Shown here piece by piece: positions 11,796 to 24,874 of a DNA stretch of 64,000 nt; the stretch's first letter is position 1; every line of letters begins with the position of its first letter. A program made the translations under genes and the position numbers. The notes beneath the pieces were generated by a model, which was given only the letters and a program-made list of their open reading frames with translations, was not told where the DNA came from and made no database searches. Source of the stretch: Phytophthora quininea. Taxonomy: Eukaryota > Oomycota > Peronosporomycetes > Peronosporales > Peronosporaceae. The stretch is from the NCBI GenBank assembly GCA_011947345.1, contig JAAVTG010000561.1, positions 310,001 to 374,000 on the forward strand. The letters are read 5' to 3'.

Positions 11796-11828
11796 TAAGC
11801 GAATGGAAGCTGGTAATAAAGAGTTTTA

Positions 11829-14800
11829 TTAACCACCATCAGTGTCGATGAGTCCGATCGTTTTAAACGCGTGCTGTAGAAGATCTTGCTCGCGTTTTGG
11901 GCCGTTCAGCACTAGAACCAGTGGCAGTCGGGTGTCGCCGTTAGCGAATGGAAGTACATCAACGAGACTTACATCGCCATAGCTGGGTAGGGTGGCTGAC
12001 AGAGTTTGTACGAGAGAATAGCCCACTGATGCTTGGAATCGATGGCCTGTGCGATGTCGTTGGATATCCACATCGCTGCTATCCTTCTCCCGAGTTAATA
12101 GTTTTTGCATCAATTGATATGCAATCGGTTCATCGAATAGCAAGCCTCTTGAAACCCCAAGAACACGAAGTTCCCGATGATGATAGCTACTACCGACAGA
12201 GTTGAGAACGAAAGCTTGCGTTTAGACTCGACAACTTCAGAGGATTCTTCGTTTTCAAAAAGAGTGCCCAAAGAAATCTTCCCAATCGCTGTCGTGTTAC
12301 TCTTCCCGTGGCTTGGGTGTGGCAATACAGGTTGGACATAACGCTTCACGAGTTTGCATAGCGGACGATGTAGTGCTTGAGCAAGACCGTACTTTACTTG
12401 TAGAACAGCAGCCTCCAGCTCTTCGCGATTGTCGTCTTCGTCAATCTCAATTGCTCCTTCCTGTACAAGTCGTGCTGCGAGATTTGCAAGCTGCTGCTCA
12501 TGCAAGACCCGATGAAAATGATGCTGTGTGTCGGGGTCATCCATGGTGATATCCAGCAGTAATTCGCCATCCCAAAGCTCCTGCATTCGCACGCAATAAA
12601 ACACGTCGCCTACATTCACGACGCATTGGTAAGTGAGCGTGCTGGGTATGCTATCGAGTGCAGATACTTCGCTTTTCTTAGTATCTAAGATATCGAAATC
12701 ATCCACAATCTCAACAGACAACGCTCGCTTTGTATCTTTGACTCGGCCGTGCTTGGTGGTCGACTGTCACATTCGAGCTCAACTAACTCCAACTTTGATT
12801 CACTTGCATCTTCCGAAATCACGACGCGAAGACGATTAAATAATGGCTCAAGAAGAGCTTCATGTACAGCAAAAACTTCGGGATCTTCCTTGTCTCCACC
12901 AACAAGGCCCTCGCTTGGGCGATAGCTACCAAACGTAGCGCAAAACGTGAGCAATCGGCGTAAATCCACCTTCATGGCGAGAGTATCGATACCTTCGTTG
13001 CCTAACATCGCCGCATGGACTTCCCACCAAATTTGAGAAGTAGCGGGAGCGAAAGCCTCAGATATGTTCAACTCTGCTAGCACAGAGTCATCTTCAGCAT
13101 CCAAACCCACAACTGGAATATATCGTGTACCTCGATACACCGTCACTTGCCGCGCACTCTGTAGTTCCTGTTGCGCTGCAATTAGTTCCCGTGGAAGCTG
13201 CGTAGCAGCTTCAGGCCCACTGATCTCCGCAAGAACGAGATGTCCATTCTTGTATCCTGCATGAACATGATTTAGTAGCAACTCGGACAGTTCTTCCAGT
13301 CGTTCACGACGCCGCACAGAATGACTCGCCAGGAAGCTGTCGTGGTTGGGAACAAGTCGTTGAATTTCGCGTAAGTGGAAAGTGAGGAAGTCATCCTGAG
13401 CAGAACGAGGTTCATACGCCACAAAGTGGACGCAAAAACAATCATCCGAGTCCTCGGGCTCCTCCGATTCCTCGTACAGCACTTGCAGCACAAGCAATTG
13501 CCCAGTAACCATCCTTGCTCCATTTGAGAGCGTCGTGCCGCGTTCCAAAATGCCTGGCACACCTCCAACAGCACCAAGAGAATGATACTTGATGGCGTGG
13601 CTACTCAGCACGTGTTCCAGCTGTTCACGAATGGCATCGCGCTCGCTTCGCACATTCTCCGTCTCGAGTTGAGCTGCCCGCATATTCTGCTCAGCACGCA
13701 ACGTACGACTCATAAACGCCTCTAATTTATGCCTCATTGCTTCACGTCCTAGAGAGCGCACGGCAAGTCTCATGCGAGTTTCCAGTTGCACACGGCGTGT
13801 GTCGGACAGTAACTGAGCATTATGCACTTGTGCTTGTTCCGTCACCTCTTGAATGCGCTGCTGTTCGCGTTCTAAAGCTACGCGAGTTTCTACAAGCTCC
13901 GATGAAACACGAGAAAAACTCACTGAAGTCTCTCGTAGTTGACGTGCAAGTTCGAGACTCGATTTCTGCTCCAGCGCCAGCTGAGCTTGCAGTGCTTGCA
14001 ACCTTTCGTTTGTTTGAGCTGTTTGCTGCTGCAGCTGTTCTCGAACCGCAACAAGTGAGGTCTTTGCTTGTGATAGTGCTCGCTCCAAAGCAAAACTCCG
14101 TTCTCGGTAAGTTTTCTCCTCAGCGTTCACAGGTTCTGTCGGTTGTGATGGTCTCAGGAACGAGCTGTGTGTCGATGACGACACCTCTAAATTGATTCCT
14201 GATGATTCTGAAGACGCCAGCAGCTCCAATTGCTTCGCAGCGGCTTCCTCTCGAGCTTGCGCCTGATTTCGCTCCTGCGTCATTTGATCCAGAGCTTGTT
14301 CGAGCTGCGCTATCCGTTCCTTTAATGCACGTTGCTCTCCGTAGCGCCGATGCATTTTCTCGTGATACGCTGCAGCATCAACGGTCCGGTTTGCAGCATG
14401 AGATCGAGCAGCATATTCCTGCCAGAGCTGCTGCATGATCACCGGGTCTGGACCCGGCACTGCTTGCGTTTTTCACTATCATGAAGCTTAATATTTTCCT
14501 CGTTACTGGTCGTTGTTGCAGGAGACGTCGGCCGAGAATTACCATTGCTTGGGGGCCCGGACAGCGCTCGACTCCGAAAGCTTCCACTGGAAGTTGAGGC
14601 CCCTCGAATATCTGTCCGTGATGGTCTTCGCGGCGCTACCGCTTTCGGAGGAGTCGACGGTGCTCTTGGAGATATAATAACCGGTCTAGATGTTCCTTCA
14701 TCGTGTTCTTGCCGGTCATCACCAGTTGGAATTGCTGCACTTTCGACGGCACTTACGCTGGGACCTTGAGACCCCGTTCTCTCCATCTCTTGGCCTGGAA

Positions 14801-15056
14801 GCGGTGGGAACACGACGCCACGCTCCTTCTCAGGCGAGAAGTGCTGGTCGGTGTCGATCTCATCGGAAGATTGCGCTCCAGCAGCTCGACGTCGAGGTGC
14901 TCGGCCGTTCGTGTGCCACCCTTTGCCCTTTTGGAATGGCTGGATGTTCCGATACCCTGTCGGCATGAGAGTCATCAATGGCGATAACATGACCGAGTCA
15001 TTGTCTCCAGACGCCCGTGGAGGCGGCAAAGGCCTCGATGATGGCGTGCTGCTCAT
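11829..15056 (-). CDS. Coiled-coil protein of about 1,076 residues, possible tail membrane segment (three frame breaks)
   Basis: I cannot assign a family. Residues 1-200 are Ser/Pro/Arg-rich and disordered. Then a long heptad coiled coil of Gln/Glu/Arg/Ala composition runs to about residue 490 ('ALKERIAQLEQALDQM', 'VALEREQQRIQEVTEQ'), followed by a mixed globular region, another acidic domain around 'VEIVDDFDILD', a hydrophobic stretch 'LSVVAIIIGNFVFLG' and a C-terminal globular piece. Start is the ATG at 15056. The frame breaks at about 14460, 12744 (in GGCC) and 12154 (G4), each by one missing base; with three bases restored the length is exactly 1,077 codons. The alternative of three separate overlapping genes is less likely in a eukaryote. 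Only 86 bp separate it from the Furry-like gene. The membrane segment depends on the break position and is tentative. Confidence 0.65.
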
Positions 15057-15142
15057 AACCAGCGACCTCAGCGAATACCAATTGCGTCCCTCTAGATATG
15101 CTGTGTCCTCTCCCTAATTAGTTGGGGGCCTCGTAGAATTCC
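15057..15142. promoter_or_regulatory. 86-bp divergent promoter, coiled-coil gene / Furry-like gene
   Basis: Only 86 bp separate the two start codons, so both promoters and any 5' UTRs overlap. It carries an ATTGG-type element (inverted CAAT) in CCAATTGCG near 15079-15087 and the palindrome CTAATTAG near 15114-15121. Function is inferred from position only. Confidence 0.4.
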
Positions 15143-18100
15143 ATGAAGAGAAGCGCGACGCGAGATCCCGGCGGCGATGCGGCGCTCCGGGAGCTCGAAC
15201 GGGCTCTGGATGCATTCATGGCGACACATCTCGCGGTCGCCGCGAATTCGTTGGCATCGGTCGGCAGAAGCAGCGGTGACGACGGACTTGACTTCGTTGA
15301 TGAAGATGACGACGATGTCGACAAAAAGCAGTCGACTTTGACGCAGAGAGAGACGTCTCCGGAAGTTGCAAGCTTCCACCGAGACTTGAAGCGGCTGCAG
15401 TGTCTTAGTGCCGTGGTGTCGAGTACGCAACGACGGCATGTGTCGAGTATCGTAAGCGTCGGTCGGTTGCTGCTTGCGTGGTTGCAGACCGTCGAGAGCT
15501 CCACCGCAGCGTCCGCAGCTGCATCAAATTCCGGTACTCCGTCGTCTCCAACTTCCGAGCACACTCAACACCAAAGTCCAGCGGATCCTGTGGCGTCGTG
15601 GCTGGTAGCGACGTTGATGAGGATCGCATTCCACAAGAGCTCAAGCGTCGAGTTCAGCTCTGCTGACCGCGCAGTGATCGACGAGCTGGTTGCCAGCGCG
15701 GTGGGTCGATGTCTACTGGCTTTCCAGCGAGCTTGGCAAGCGGATGAAGAAGTGCAACGTCGCTTTCGAGCTGAGAACTCCGGCACTTTGTTCTCGTACT
15801 TCACTATGCGGAAGGCGAAGCCTAAAGCTCAAAGCAACTCTGGATCGCTAAATGCTTTAGCTATGAGCTTAGCTTGCACTACGGAAGCAGCTAATGCTTG
15901 GGGGCATGTGATGGGGCTCGCAGCAGCTTTAGCTCCTGATGTTTCTCGTCTGAAGGTGCAGAAAGAAGTTCTTGCTCGAGCTTCTCTCTGGAACGCTGCA
16001 AAGCCATCAACAACTGGCGGTGATAACTTTCAGCATCCATACTTGAAGCACTTGGCACATATTCATCTTGGCTTGGCACCGACCGCGACGAATTTAAGCT
16101 CGACACTGGTTACGCGCATGGCAGACGCAGTTCGATGGCTGCGGATTGTCATGCCGCTGCTTCTTAAGCCGCATCGCTCCCACGTGCGTTGTGCATGTGC
16201 TCAACTCGTCTCTCAGATGCTCATTCGTGAACTTCAAGCACTCAATCGGTTGGAGCTGAGCGTGCTGTACACTTGTACAGGCAACGATTGGAGTCGTTGC
16301 ATCAATGATCTCCATGCTGCTGCACTGCGTCTAACAGATTGCGCTAAAAGAAAAGTCGCAGTCGATCTCAGCAGCAGCTCGAGGCTGCGTCATGGTCGCT
16401 TCGAGCCGTCGTGTTGGCTCTCGCTCCTGGCGAGATTTTCACGCGTTACTGGCACGAAGACGCGATGGCGTTGCTAAGACTACAGTATCATCTCAACCAG
16501 GACTCGAATGCGGGCGGTGCGTCGTCGTACAACGTGCTTCCCAGTCTGGAATTGGGTTTTACCTTCATGATGCACCGCCACTTTTTACTGCGCGATTCCG
16601 GAGCAACGACAGCAGGAGCCCCTTCAGAGTCGGACTGCATGGAGATTATCAACACGACGCAGGCTTGGGGGTTCTTCTCACTACCGCGATTGCGTCCGAG
16701 CACAGCTAGCAACAACAACAGCTTCACAGCATTCCGAACAATTGCACTACCAGCTCTGGTGCACATATCACGAGCCATTGCCGCTTACAACACGGCATAC
16801 ACAGTGCAGAGCCATCTTCGACGCTTACTTGCAGAACCTGTGGGTATCGGCGATCCCCAGAAACTGATCGGTCTTGAATCGCTTGCTGCTTTGCTACGGC
16901 CACAAAATGCGGAGCAAGAGATCGATGCTCTGCCGGACTTCCGTGTCAACGAAAAAGAACTCCTCGCCAATAGACAAGCGATCGGAGAACTTGTAGGCCG
17001 GGTACTTTCGAATGCAGTACACGGATCGGTCACAAACTGCTGACTGAAATCCCAGTCGCCACGAAAGGGACCGAGTACCGACACGATGATGTAGACGATG
17101 ATGAAGAAGAGCATGCGAAGGATCCGACTCACGCAGTCTCTGTAGCAACGTTCGCTGCGGCGTTGGGGTTGATGCCTTCAATCTACGCCAATCTGGCACT
17201 TAGCAGCGAGCAAAAATGCTGCTACTTGTGCGGGCCAGTGTCAATGCTGAGCGTGTGGTGCATCGTCGAGCTCACGAGACTCTCCTCGTTCTCGTTGGCC
17301 CACTAGGACCAAACCCACCAGACCCACCACCTCCTGGAGCCGTGACTGTAGTACGGGCACTAACTGACTACGTGATGCGGATGTCTGTAAACAATTCCAA
17401 CTCCGTGAGCGACGCGGCAGGCGCCATCATTATTCTACGGCTGCTGAGCGTCATGTTGGAACCCAGTAGAGCGGCCATGACTCGCTGGGAGAATCCACGT
17501 GCGAAATTCGAGGCGCTGATACAAGTCGAGGCCATCGCAGTGTACTTGCTCGCACGTGGTGATGACAATACTCAAGCTGAACAATTACTGCGGCTAGCTG
17601 CGTTAGACACTCTTGAAGTCGCACATGAAGCCCGAGTGGCATACTTCGATCAGGCCGATACGAAGAACGCTAATTTGTTTTCGCTTGCGAGTCGCCCAAG
17701 TGTGTGGACAATCCTCAGAGAACTCGGGCCAGAGCTTCACACAGCATTCTTCAGTTTCGGTCGTGAAGTATGTGCTGATGCTGCGACTGGCAACGCTAAA
17801 GAGAGTCATCCTCTTGAGCATTTACAACGCTTGCTATTCGATACCAGCGATCGTCAAAGCTTCCAGTGGTCTCTCTGTTTGGCACGAATGTTCCGGTCTC
17901 TTGTACGACGAGCACCCGACGCGACAGCTTACATTTGGACTGACGTAGCTGACAAGGTCTCCAAGCTGGAGCCCGTGCTTGCTGTCACTGCAGCAGCAAC
18001 AGATCCATCGCAGCTGCAAAATCAGCGCGAATTAGCACGTTGGCGAAATTTGGCGCTCCTGGCGACGACATCGGCCAGCCCAGTGCTGCAAGTACAGACC

Positions 18101-21100
18101 CGGAAGAATGAAACGTCGACGTTCTCATCAGAGAGTTCGTCGCCTTCGTCGTCGATTGCCCACAGCATTGCTCCATCCTCAATGGTGGCGTCACTCGTCC
18201 GACAGCTTGCTTGCTACCTTCGCAGCACCAATATCGGTCAGCGTAATGCTGCGGTGCTAGCGTTGGGTCACGCTGGTTCAATAGCACTCCCCACTGTACT
18301 TGATGTGCTGGCTCGCTATGAAGCTGAAGCCTTTGCGTCTCCTTTCCAAGGCGACGAACAAGAGTCCGCTGAAGCGAGTCCGACGGCACAAAATATGCTA
18401 CAGCGTACGCGAAGCTCGAAAACGACCAAGTTATCCAAGAAGAAGCTGCTCGAACTACAGCAAGCTCGAACTGCTCAACTTGCTTTGCAATGGGCAATCG
18501 GACGCTGCTATCGACTCTTGCTGGAGAACCGAACACGTGAGCAACAGGGACATGAAGAACTTGAACTTGGAGGCGCAACAACTGAACGACTACGACGTGC
18601 CGTCGCTACTTTCTTAGTGAAATTGATTGCTGCGTCGGACGGATCGTCAATGACTCCAAGTGACAGTGAATCGAGTGAAGGAAGCTCAAACTCTGGGCCG
18701 GTGGCTCCAGAAAGCAATCCCAACTTCCTGATGGTGCAGCTTGACTTCATTTCGGGTCTTCGAGCGCTGCTTCTTCACTCGAATGCTGCTACGCCGACTC
18801 TGCAGCTGCTGTCACACGATAAACTTGCAGGATTATTGTTGAGTTGGTGTGGGTCGTTCGGCAAGGAACTTGTAGACACGACGTTGGCGAACTGCCTCCG
18901 CTCAGGGTTTGTGGCACCTCCTTCAAAATTGTTCAACCATTGGATGCAGTTCTGCGATGTCTCCGCAGCTCGTGATGGAGAACTAGTATATCCGTGGATC
19001 TGGATAGACAGCCAACACCAGCTACTTGCAAACAACGAGACAAGCATCTTATCCCGAAAGGTAGCTCAATACTTAGTCTGCCACCGAGCATTCTCAACTC
19101 TAGCTGAGCTGCTGCGTAGCAGTTTGAAGACAGAAGATGGACCAACATCGTGGGATGGAGACAGTGTCGTGGCATGGCTTGACGCATGTTTCAGCGTAGA
19201 CGTCGTCGTGTTCCCACATTTTAGTGACCTTCATCAGTTTGCCCAACGAGCGCTCCATGCGTTGCTGGAACTTCCACCCGGAAGCGCCAAGTTCACTCAA
19301 GTGGTCAAGCGATGTCTTGAAAAAGCGACCTGTGCATTCCCAAGCAAAGGGAAGTCCCAACTTCAGGTGGCACGTCAATATCTCGCTGCACTTGGAGCTT
19401 CTGCAGAGGTCATCGATTTCTTCCGAAGTCTCTTTGTGAAGGTACAAGGCCGTCGTGCTGGTACGCAGGGCAAAACTGAGGTATCTCTCGCTGTACAGCT
19501 AGTCCACGTGCTACTTCTCCATGTTGGTGCTCATCAAGACGTTCGAGCAATTCAGGATCACCGTCAAGTAGCACTTGATATGGTCGCTGCTTTAGTTTGT
19601 GCGCCTGATGTCGATTGTGATGACGACGAAGCTGCAGCAACGCGATGGGGTCTGCAGGGATACTACAGCCCGAGACTAGAGGGCCAGGTGGCTGGTCGAT
19701 TGCAAGTGAGTGTGTCAGCATTGCTAGCATCGAAGTTCCCGGAGCTTAGCTTGCGTGTAAGCCTTGCCTTCTTGCGCACTATGCCGCTCGATTCAAGGCA
19801 ACACCGCGAGGACACATCTGAACAACGACAGATCTTGGCAGCGGTGCTACCATGGCTCGCCGAAATCCCGCTTTCAACCAAAGAGCGGGGTGGAAGTGTT
19901 TTCGAGTTGCTTGAGCTGGTGTTTGGCCTTTCAACAGCACTTGGGGAAAATTGCAGCGACCAGCTTGATCATGTTTGGCTCACTCTAGCATTTGGCAGTG
20001 GCAGCAACGACTCCAACCTCCGAGAGATTGTCAGGTTTCTGTTTCGTCAGCAACAGCAAAGCCGACTCCCTTCCGAGACAGCGAAGACGATCATGTGGTG
20101 GCTTTGTCGCTGGCAGGACGCAGCTTCGGACGTCTTGCGGTTGTTGTTACTCCAGCTTTCAACCACGGAAACTAACGCTGGCGAGAGTACAGCCATCGAC
20201 GACTTAGGAGCGTTAGTGACACTGGCGAGTGATACTAGCTGTCATCTGCTGCAACCTGGAGCAGGCCCCAATGACGCTCGTGCTCTTGCGGTGCAGTTGG
20301 TTCACGTCGCTCTCACAACTTTGTTCGCGCTGATTGAAGACGGCACTTCCGACGAGAACGTGGCCAAAAGTGTCACTCAACATTGCCATGTTCTGCTGCA
20401 TTCCGTGCTTCCCCTGCTTGAAGCTCCTCGAGGTCTTCTTGCTGCAGCTCTTGCTTTGATCCAAGATGCCACACCAACAGCGACCACAGCCATCGAGAAG
20501 GGAGTTCCACCAACTCAAACTCGCGAGCAGTTTCTGGAAGCTGTACGAACACTGGCGTTGTGTCTCTCGAGCGTAGAAGCAGATATCTGGAGTGAATTGT
20601 GTGTACGAGAACTCGCACTCGCCATTTCGTTGGAAACGCCGTCGGTCGAAGACTCTGCGACGCTCAGTCGGCTATCACCACCGCACGAAGTTTGTGTGCG
20701 CTTTGCTTTGGTGGCCTATACCCAACTGTCTCCACAATTCCAGGGCGACGTTCTTCTCTCGACGTTAACGCTCCTGCGTCAGACTCTGACTGCAGGTGTT
20801 GATGACAAGTCTCACTCACTTGCCCGGGAGTGCTTGGCCCTGTTGACGATGCTGACGAAAAATATGCCAGTCGCAAGACTTGCTCTCTACCCTCAGATTT
20901 TCTGGGTAGCGCTCGCGCTTCTCACTCATAGTCGTCAACAGCGAGGAACCACCGACAGGACAACATTGCTGCATCATGGCGCGTTGGAGCTGCTCGCGAC
21001 GATTTGGGACCGCACTGCATTCCTGACCCACAACGTGGCACAGGATGTGATTCGCTGTACGCGTCCAACGCAATGGGAATATGACACCGCACGCAGCTCC

Positions 21101-22084
21101 ATGTTACTCGAAATCATTCGCTGCCTGCACAACGACGAAGAAAGTCGAAGTCGCGTGTTAGCGAGGAAGATGTTGACGAAATCTGTGCTGCTTGTCTCTC
21201 ACGACTTGCTTGGCGTATCTGACCGGGAACATCTGGTCATGTGCACACTCGGACTGTTCCCTGCGATCGTCATCCCTTCAGCTGCTGATATCGAGCATCA
21301 ATCTGTCACCTTGGATGATCTTGCAGCGCTTTGGGAGATAAACAATGGCGCAACTGAAATGGTAGAATTTCTTACATCGGAAATCAATCCGAACATCCAA
21401 GGAAATGACGCCAAACTCGCGAAAAGGTTCATCTCGGTCTTGACTCCTGCCTTGATCGCGCTAGAGTCGAGTGGCCAAGGCGACGACTGTCGATTCAACA
21501 GCTTGGCGTTGAGTTTGGAAGTCTTCGTTGCAATTTTGCCGCAGCCGGTTCAAGCGTCTCAATCCAGTGCGATCAATGCCGAGCTCAGCGACAATCGTGG
21601 CGACTTGGTCTTCATGTTATTGGAAGAGTTTCTTCGTGAAGTTCAAAGGATAGACGAAGCTTCAAACCAAGCGTGGCGGGCCTTGCCAGAGTTAGAGGCT
21701 GCACTGGCAAGACTGCTTCGAAGCCCAAAGAGTGAGCGCCAGTGGAGAGCTTCCGTTCGCGTATTGAGCTGTGTTGCTGAAATGGCAAAATCTTCCGCTG
21801 GGTCAGCGGTGTCTCCTTTGCCAGCATCACCAACTGTGAGGAGAAGCAGCTTACCTGGTGGGAAAATGTCGGAAGTATCATCAGCCAACACGAGGACATC
21901 TTCCAGCAACTCCGTGGAGGCAGGAGACGCTCTTACGCTGAAGAAAAGCCCATCGATGCAGCGAATTATATCGCCACGTTCACAGAGCAGCGGCAGCATC
22001 AGCAAGAGCGGCCCGAATAACAATACTGAGGTGGCCCACGATCAACCTGTCCACGACAGAGAAGCCCAACCTTCTAGAAGTTAG
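15143..22084 (+). CDS. Furry-like cell morphogenesis protein (FRY/Tao3/Mor2; three frame breaks)
   Basis: A giant protein of about 2,314 residues built of helical repeats. Furry proteins act with NDR/LATS kinases in polarised growth and morphogenesis. Family-like segments occur in the right order: 'LARWRNLALLATTSASPV', 'SLVRQLACYLRSTNIGQRN...LALGHAGS', 'ALQWAIGRCYRLLLENR', 'FPELSLRVSLAFLRTM' and 'QILAAVLPWLAE', close in spacing to animal Furry. The end is a Ser-rich disordered tail. ATG at 15143, stop at 22082-22084, no introns seen. The frame slips by one missing base at A4 16351-16354, near 17024 (GGATCGG) and at A5 17211-17215; with three bases restored the total is 2,315 codons. Identity rests on motif resemblance, so a related HEAT-type scaffold is the main alternative. 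Confidence 0.72.
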
Positions 22085-22265
22085 CTCAAACAGTTCAAAC
22101 AAAATACAACATGCAAGCATTGACTCTCGCTCATCAGATACTCTTAGACAAAGCACGCTAATATACAGTCACGCCGTTGAAAACAAAGTATGCATGTTAG
22201 CAATCGCGCAAACATTTCTATCCCAGTCCAGACCCGCTTTCTGCGGTCAATCCCTTGATCAACTC

Positions 22266-24349
22266 TCATGCCCACAGCTCTTGGATGTAGCGGTGACTAT
22301 CCTGCAGCTTCTTCAGCATCGCCAGTGCTTCTTCTGAAGACTGGCCACCGAACTTTTCGATGATCTCATGAAGGACCTTGTTCACATCGTTGCCCATACC
22401 CGTAGCACCGCAAACGTAGATATACGCGCCCTGGTCGTTAATAAGGTCCCACGTGGCCTGACCATTGTTCATCAGCAAGTGCTGGACATAGACCTTGTTG
22501 GCTTGCTCACGAGAGAACGCCAAGTGCAGCTCACTGAGCACACCGCTCTCTTGAAATCCCTCCAGCTCGTCCTTGTAAATGAAGTCTTCATCGCGGCGGC
22601 GGCACCCGAAGTACATGATAGACTTACCGATTTCCACTCCGTCCTGCTGCTGCTTAGCACGTTCGTGCAAGAAAGCACGCATAGGAGCAATACCAGTGCC
22701 AGGACCGATTAAGATAATCGGAGTGAGTGGGTTCTTAGGCAAGCGGAAGGTAGATGCACGCATAAAGATACGAGCACTGGGCCATTCACGCGGCTTCTTG
22801 GTGCCCTGCTCGCCAGGGCGACTGTCACGCTTCTTCTTGTCATCCTTGTGCGCGTCCAACGGCTGCAGTCTTCCCAGGTAGTTCGAACACACTCCCCGGA
22901 ACACACGACCGTCGCTCTTGGTATTCTCGATTAGACTCACAGTAGCGTGCACACGCTGCGGGCTCACAAGACTCGACGACGAGATGGTGTAGTAACGTGG
23001 CAGCAAGAAGGGAACAACGTACAGCAGTGCCTGCACCGATACCTGCAAGGACTTGAAGTGCTCTAACACGTCCACGAACGAGCGTTCGTCGTCCAGAATC
23101 CATGACTGGTATTTGTCCTTCCCCTCTTTCGAAGACAAATACACCAGCTCATTCTTCCGGGTTAGACGCAAAGAACGCTAGTTGCTTCAATGGGCCCTTG
23201 CGAGGCGCACTGTTGATCGCCAGATAGCGGGTAAAATCTCTCCAATTGTGCAGGGCGAGGGGAATGGCAGTTCTCCTGCCGAGTCAATCGCATCGATCAA
23301 GACCCACTCGTCCAGATCGAAGCCCATGCGATCAGCAAGACGCTCTACCACGGTTGTCTCGTTCTCCGGCAGCACAGCCAAATTGTCAGCAGTTTGGTAT
23401 GTCACTCCTGTGTCTCGCAGATCCAGTTCCACATGCACCGTCGATCCTCCTTCGGTCGACGGACGCAGCTCGCGATTCACTACTACTTTAGCTCTCGTTG
23501 CTGTGAAGAAATGTTTGGTCGAGGCTTTCATGCGCACGTCCTTGGTGCCGTTAGCCAGCAAATTGTCTGCCTCCTTAGCACGGATCTCTTTGCAGTTGTA
23601 CTCGTATTCTGGTGCCGAGAGCTTCCCGTCTTCACCATCTGCTCCGTTCTGCTCTGCAGCGTCTTCAGCTCCCGAGATAAACTGCTTCCGGAGCTCTTTC
23701 CAGAGCGGCTCCTTCCACTCGTCAAAGTCTTCATCTAAGGACGCGTCGTCGTCTCCCTCCCCGTAGTGGAAGACTCTGTGAGCGCCGTGCTGCTCCATCA
23801 GCTTATCCACCTCTCGCCCCATCTTGTTGTAGTGCTCGTACTGCATGTTGCCCAGGCCAAAGACCGTGTAGCCCACGCCTGCCAGTGAACTGTCCCCCAA
23901 CTCGCCCGTCTTGTCCTTGAGAAAGTCCATAAACTCCACCGCATTGTCGGTGGGATCCCCTCTCCATATGTAGCCATGACCAGGATCACCAGCTTCTCCT
24001 GGGGCAGCAGCTCGGCGGCGTCATAGTCCTCCAGATCCAGTGCAAAGGTCTGGAAGCCTGCCTTCCTGCCTTCTTTCTTGAGCACTTCGGCGAAGCCCTC
24101 AGCTGTGCCAGTCTGTGACCCGAAGAGTATCGCCACTCTTCCTCCGGGGAACTCGGCGCTGTCGGAGTTAGTGGCAGTAGGCTGAGTTTTGGTCGAGGGC
24201 GCCGCCTCCTTGTACTGCTTCATCTGCTGGCCGATACGCAGCATCTCCTCGGCCAGCTTGTCCTGCTTGGGCTTGGGCTCCCGCAGGAACAGCACGGCGG
24301 TGGCCATCACGGCCAGCAGAGAGCCCACGACCACGAACGAGTCCGTCAT
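22266..24349 (-). CDS. NADPH-cytochrome P450 reductase (three frame breaks)
   Basis: ER-anchored diflavin enzyme passing electrons from NADPH through FAD and FMN to P450s. An N-terminal membrane anchor (residues 5-22, 'FVVVGSLLAVMATAVLFL') precedes the flavodoxin domain 'ILFGSQTGTAEGFAE', 'MATYGEG', 'VFGLGNMQYEHYN'. Then come FAD-binding 'PRYYTISSS', the NADPH site 'LIGPGTGIAPMRAFLHER', 'YFGCRRRDEDFIYKDEL', 'YIYVCGATGMGNDV', and a C-terminal 'YIQELWA' with the family's near-terminal aromatic. ATG at 24349, stop at 22266-22268. Breaks: one missing base in G4 near 23955, one in TTTTACCC near 23229, two in a short A run near 23160. With four bases restored it is 696 codons, the usual length. No introns seen. 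Confidence 0.93.
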
Positions 24350-24874
24350 CTTGCGTCGCTTGCCACCGGCGAGGAAGTGGGCGAATGGGTGGGCAAAAGT
24401 GACGTCGGCAGGCCTGAGTTATGTGTGGAAAAAGGTACATTCGGTGGCGCAATACCGACTGGAGGGATGAGCCGGACCACAGCGATATGTGCAGTGAGCA
24501 AGCTGCAAGCACAAGCGGAATGCTTGCACTAGTGCCATCTTCTGATGTGGTCTACCACCATATACGTATCTTAAAGCACAGCATAGTGGCGCTAAAGCGA
24601 ATTTCGACGTTGTACTTTCCAAACAATTGGCTGCAGCAAATATATGGCCTACGGTATGAGCCACAGCACTATAGGCCTACGCTGCTAGCTGTGATTGCTG
24701 GACGTGGTGTTGAGTCACAACGCCATGGCTGTAATCGCTCGTGCTCTCGCTGCCCCAGATTCAGCGCATTCTCCGCACTTCAACTTCTTGTCCGGTGGCA
24801 GTAGCCTACACCTTTTTCGTGTATACATTGTACACCATTTAGCCCAAGGGGCGTCGGAGCTGCTCGAGTCGGCC
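24350..24874. promoter_or_regulatory. Divergent intergenic region, P450 reductase / kinesin-like
   Basis: These 525 nt separate the divergent starts. The frame leading into the kinesin-like gene is open upstream from about 24695, but that part shows no kinesin similarity and includes an alternative ATG at 24725. I treat it as 5' UTR and promoter. Confidence 0.4.

Noticed and set aside
14430..14470. Two overlapping genes at this junction
   Set aside because: A stop and a new start overlapping by a few bases is a prokaryotic layout; a single missing base joins the frames and gives a whole-codon total for one protein.
24695..24874. Extended N-terminus of the kinesin-like protein
   Set aside because: The upstream open frame is unlike any kinesin leader; the motor begins naturally at ATG 24875.
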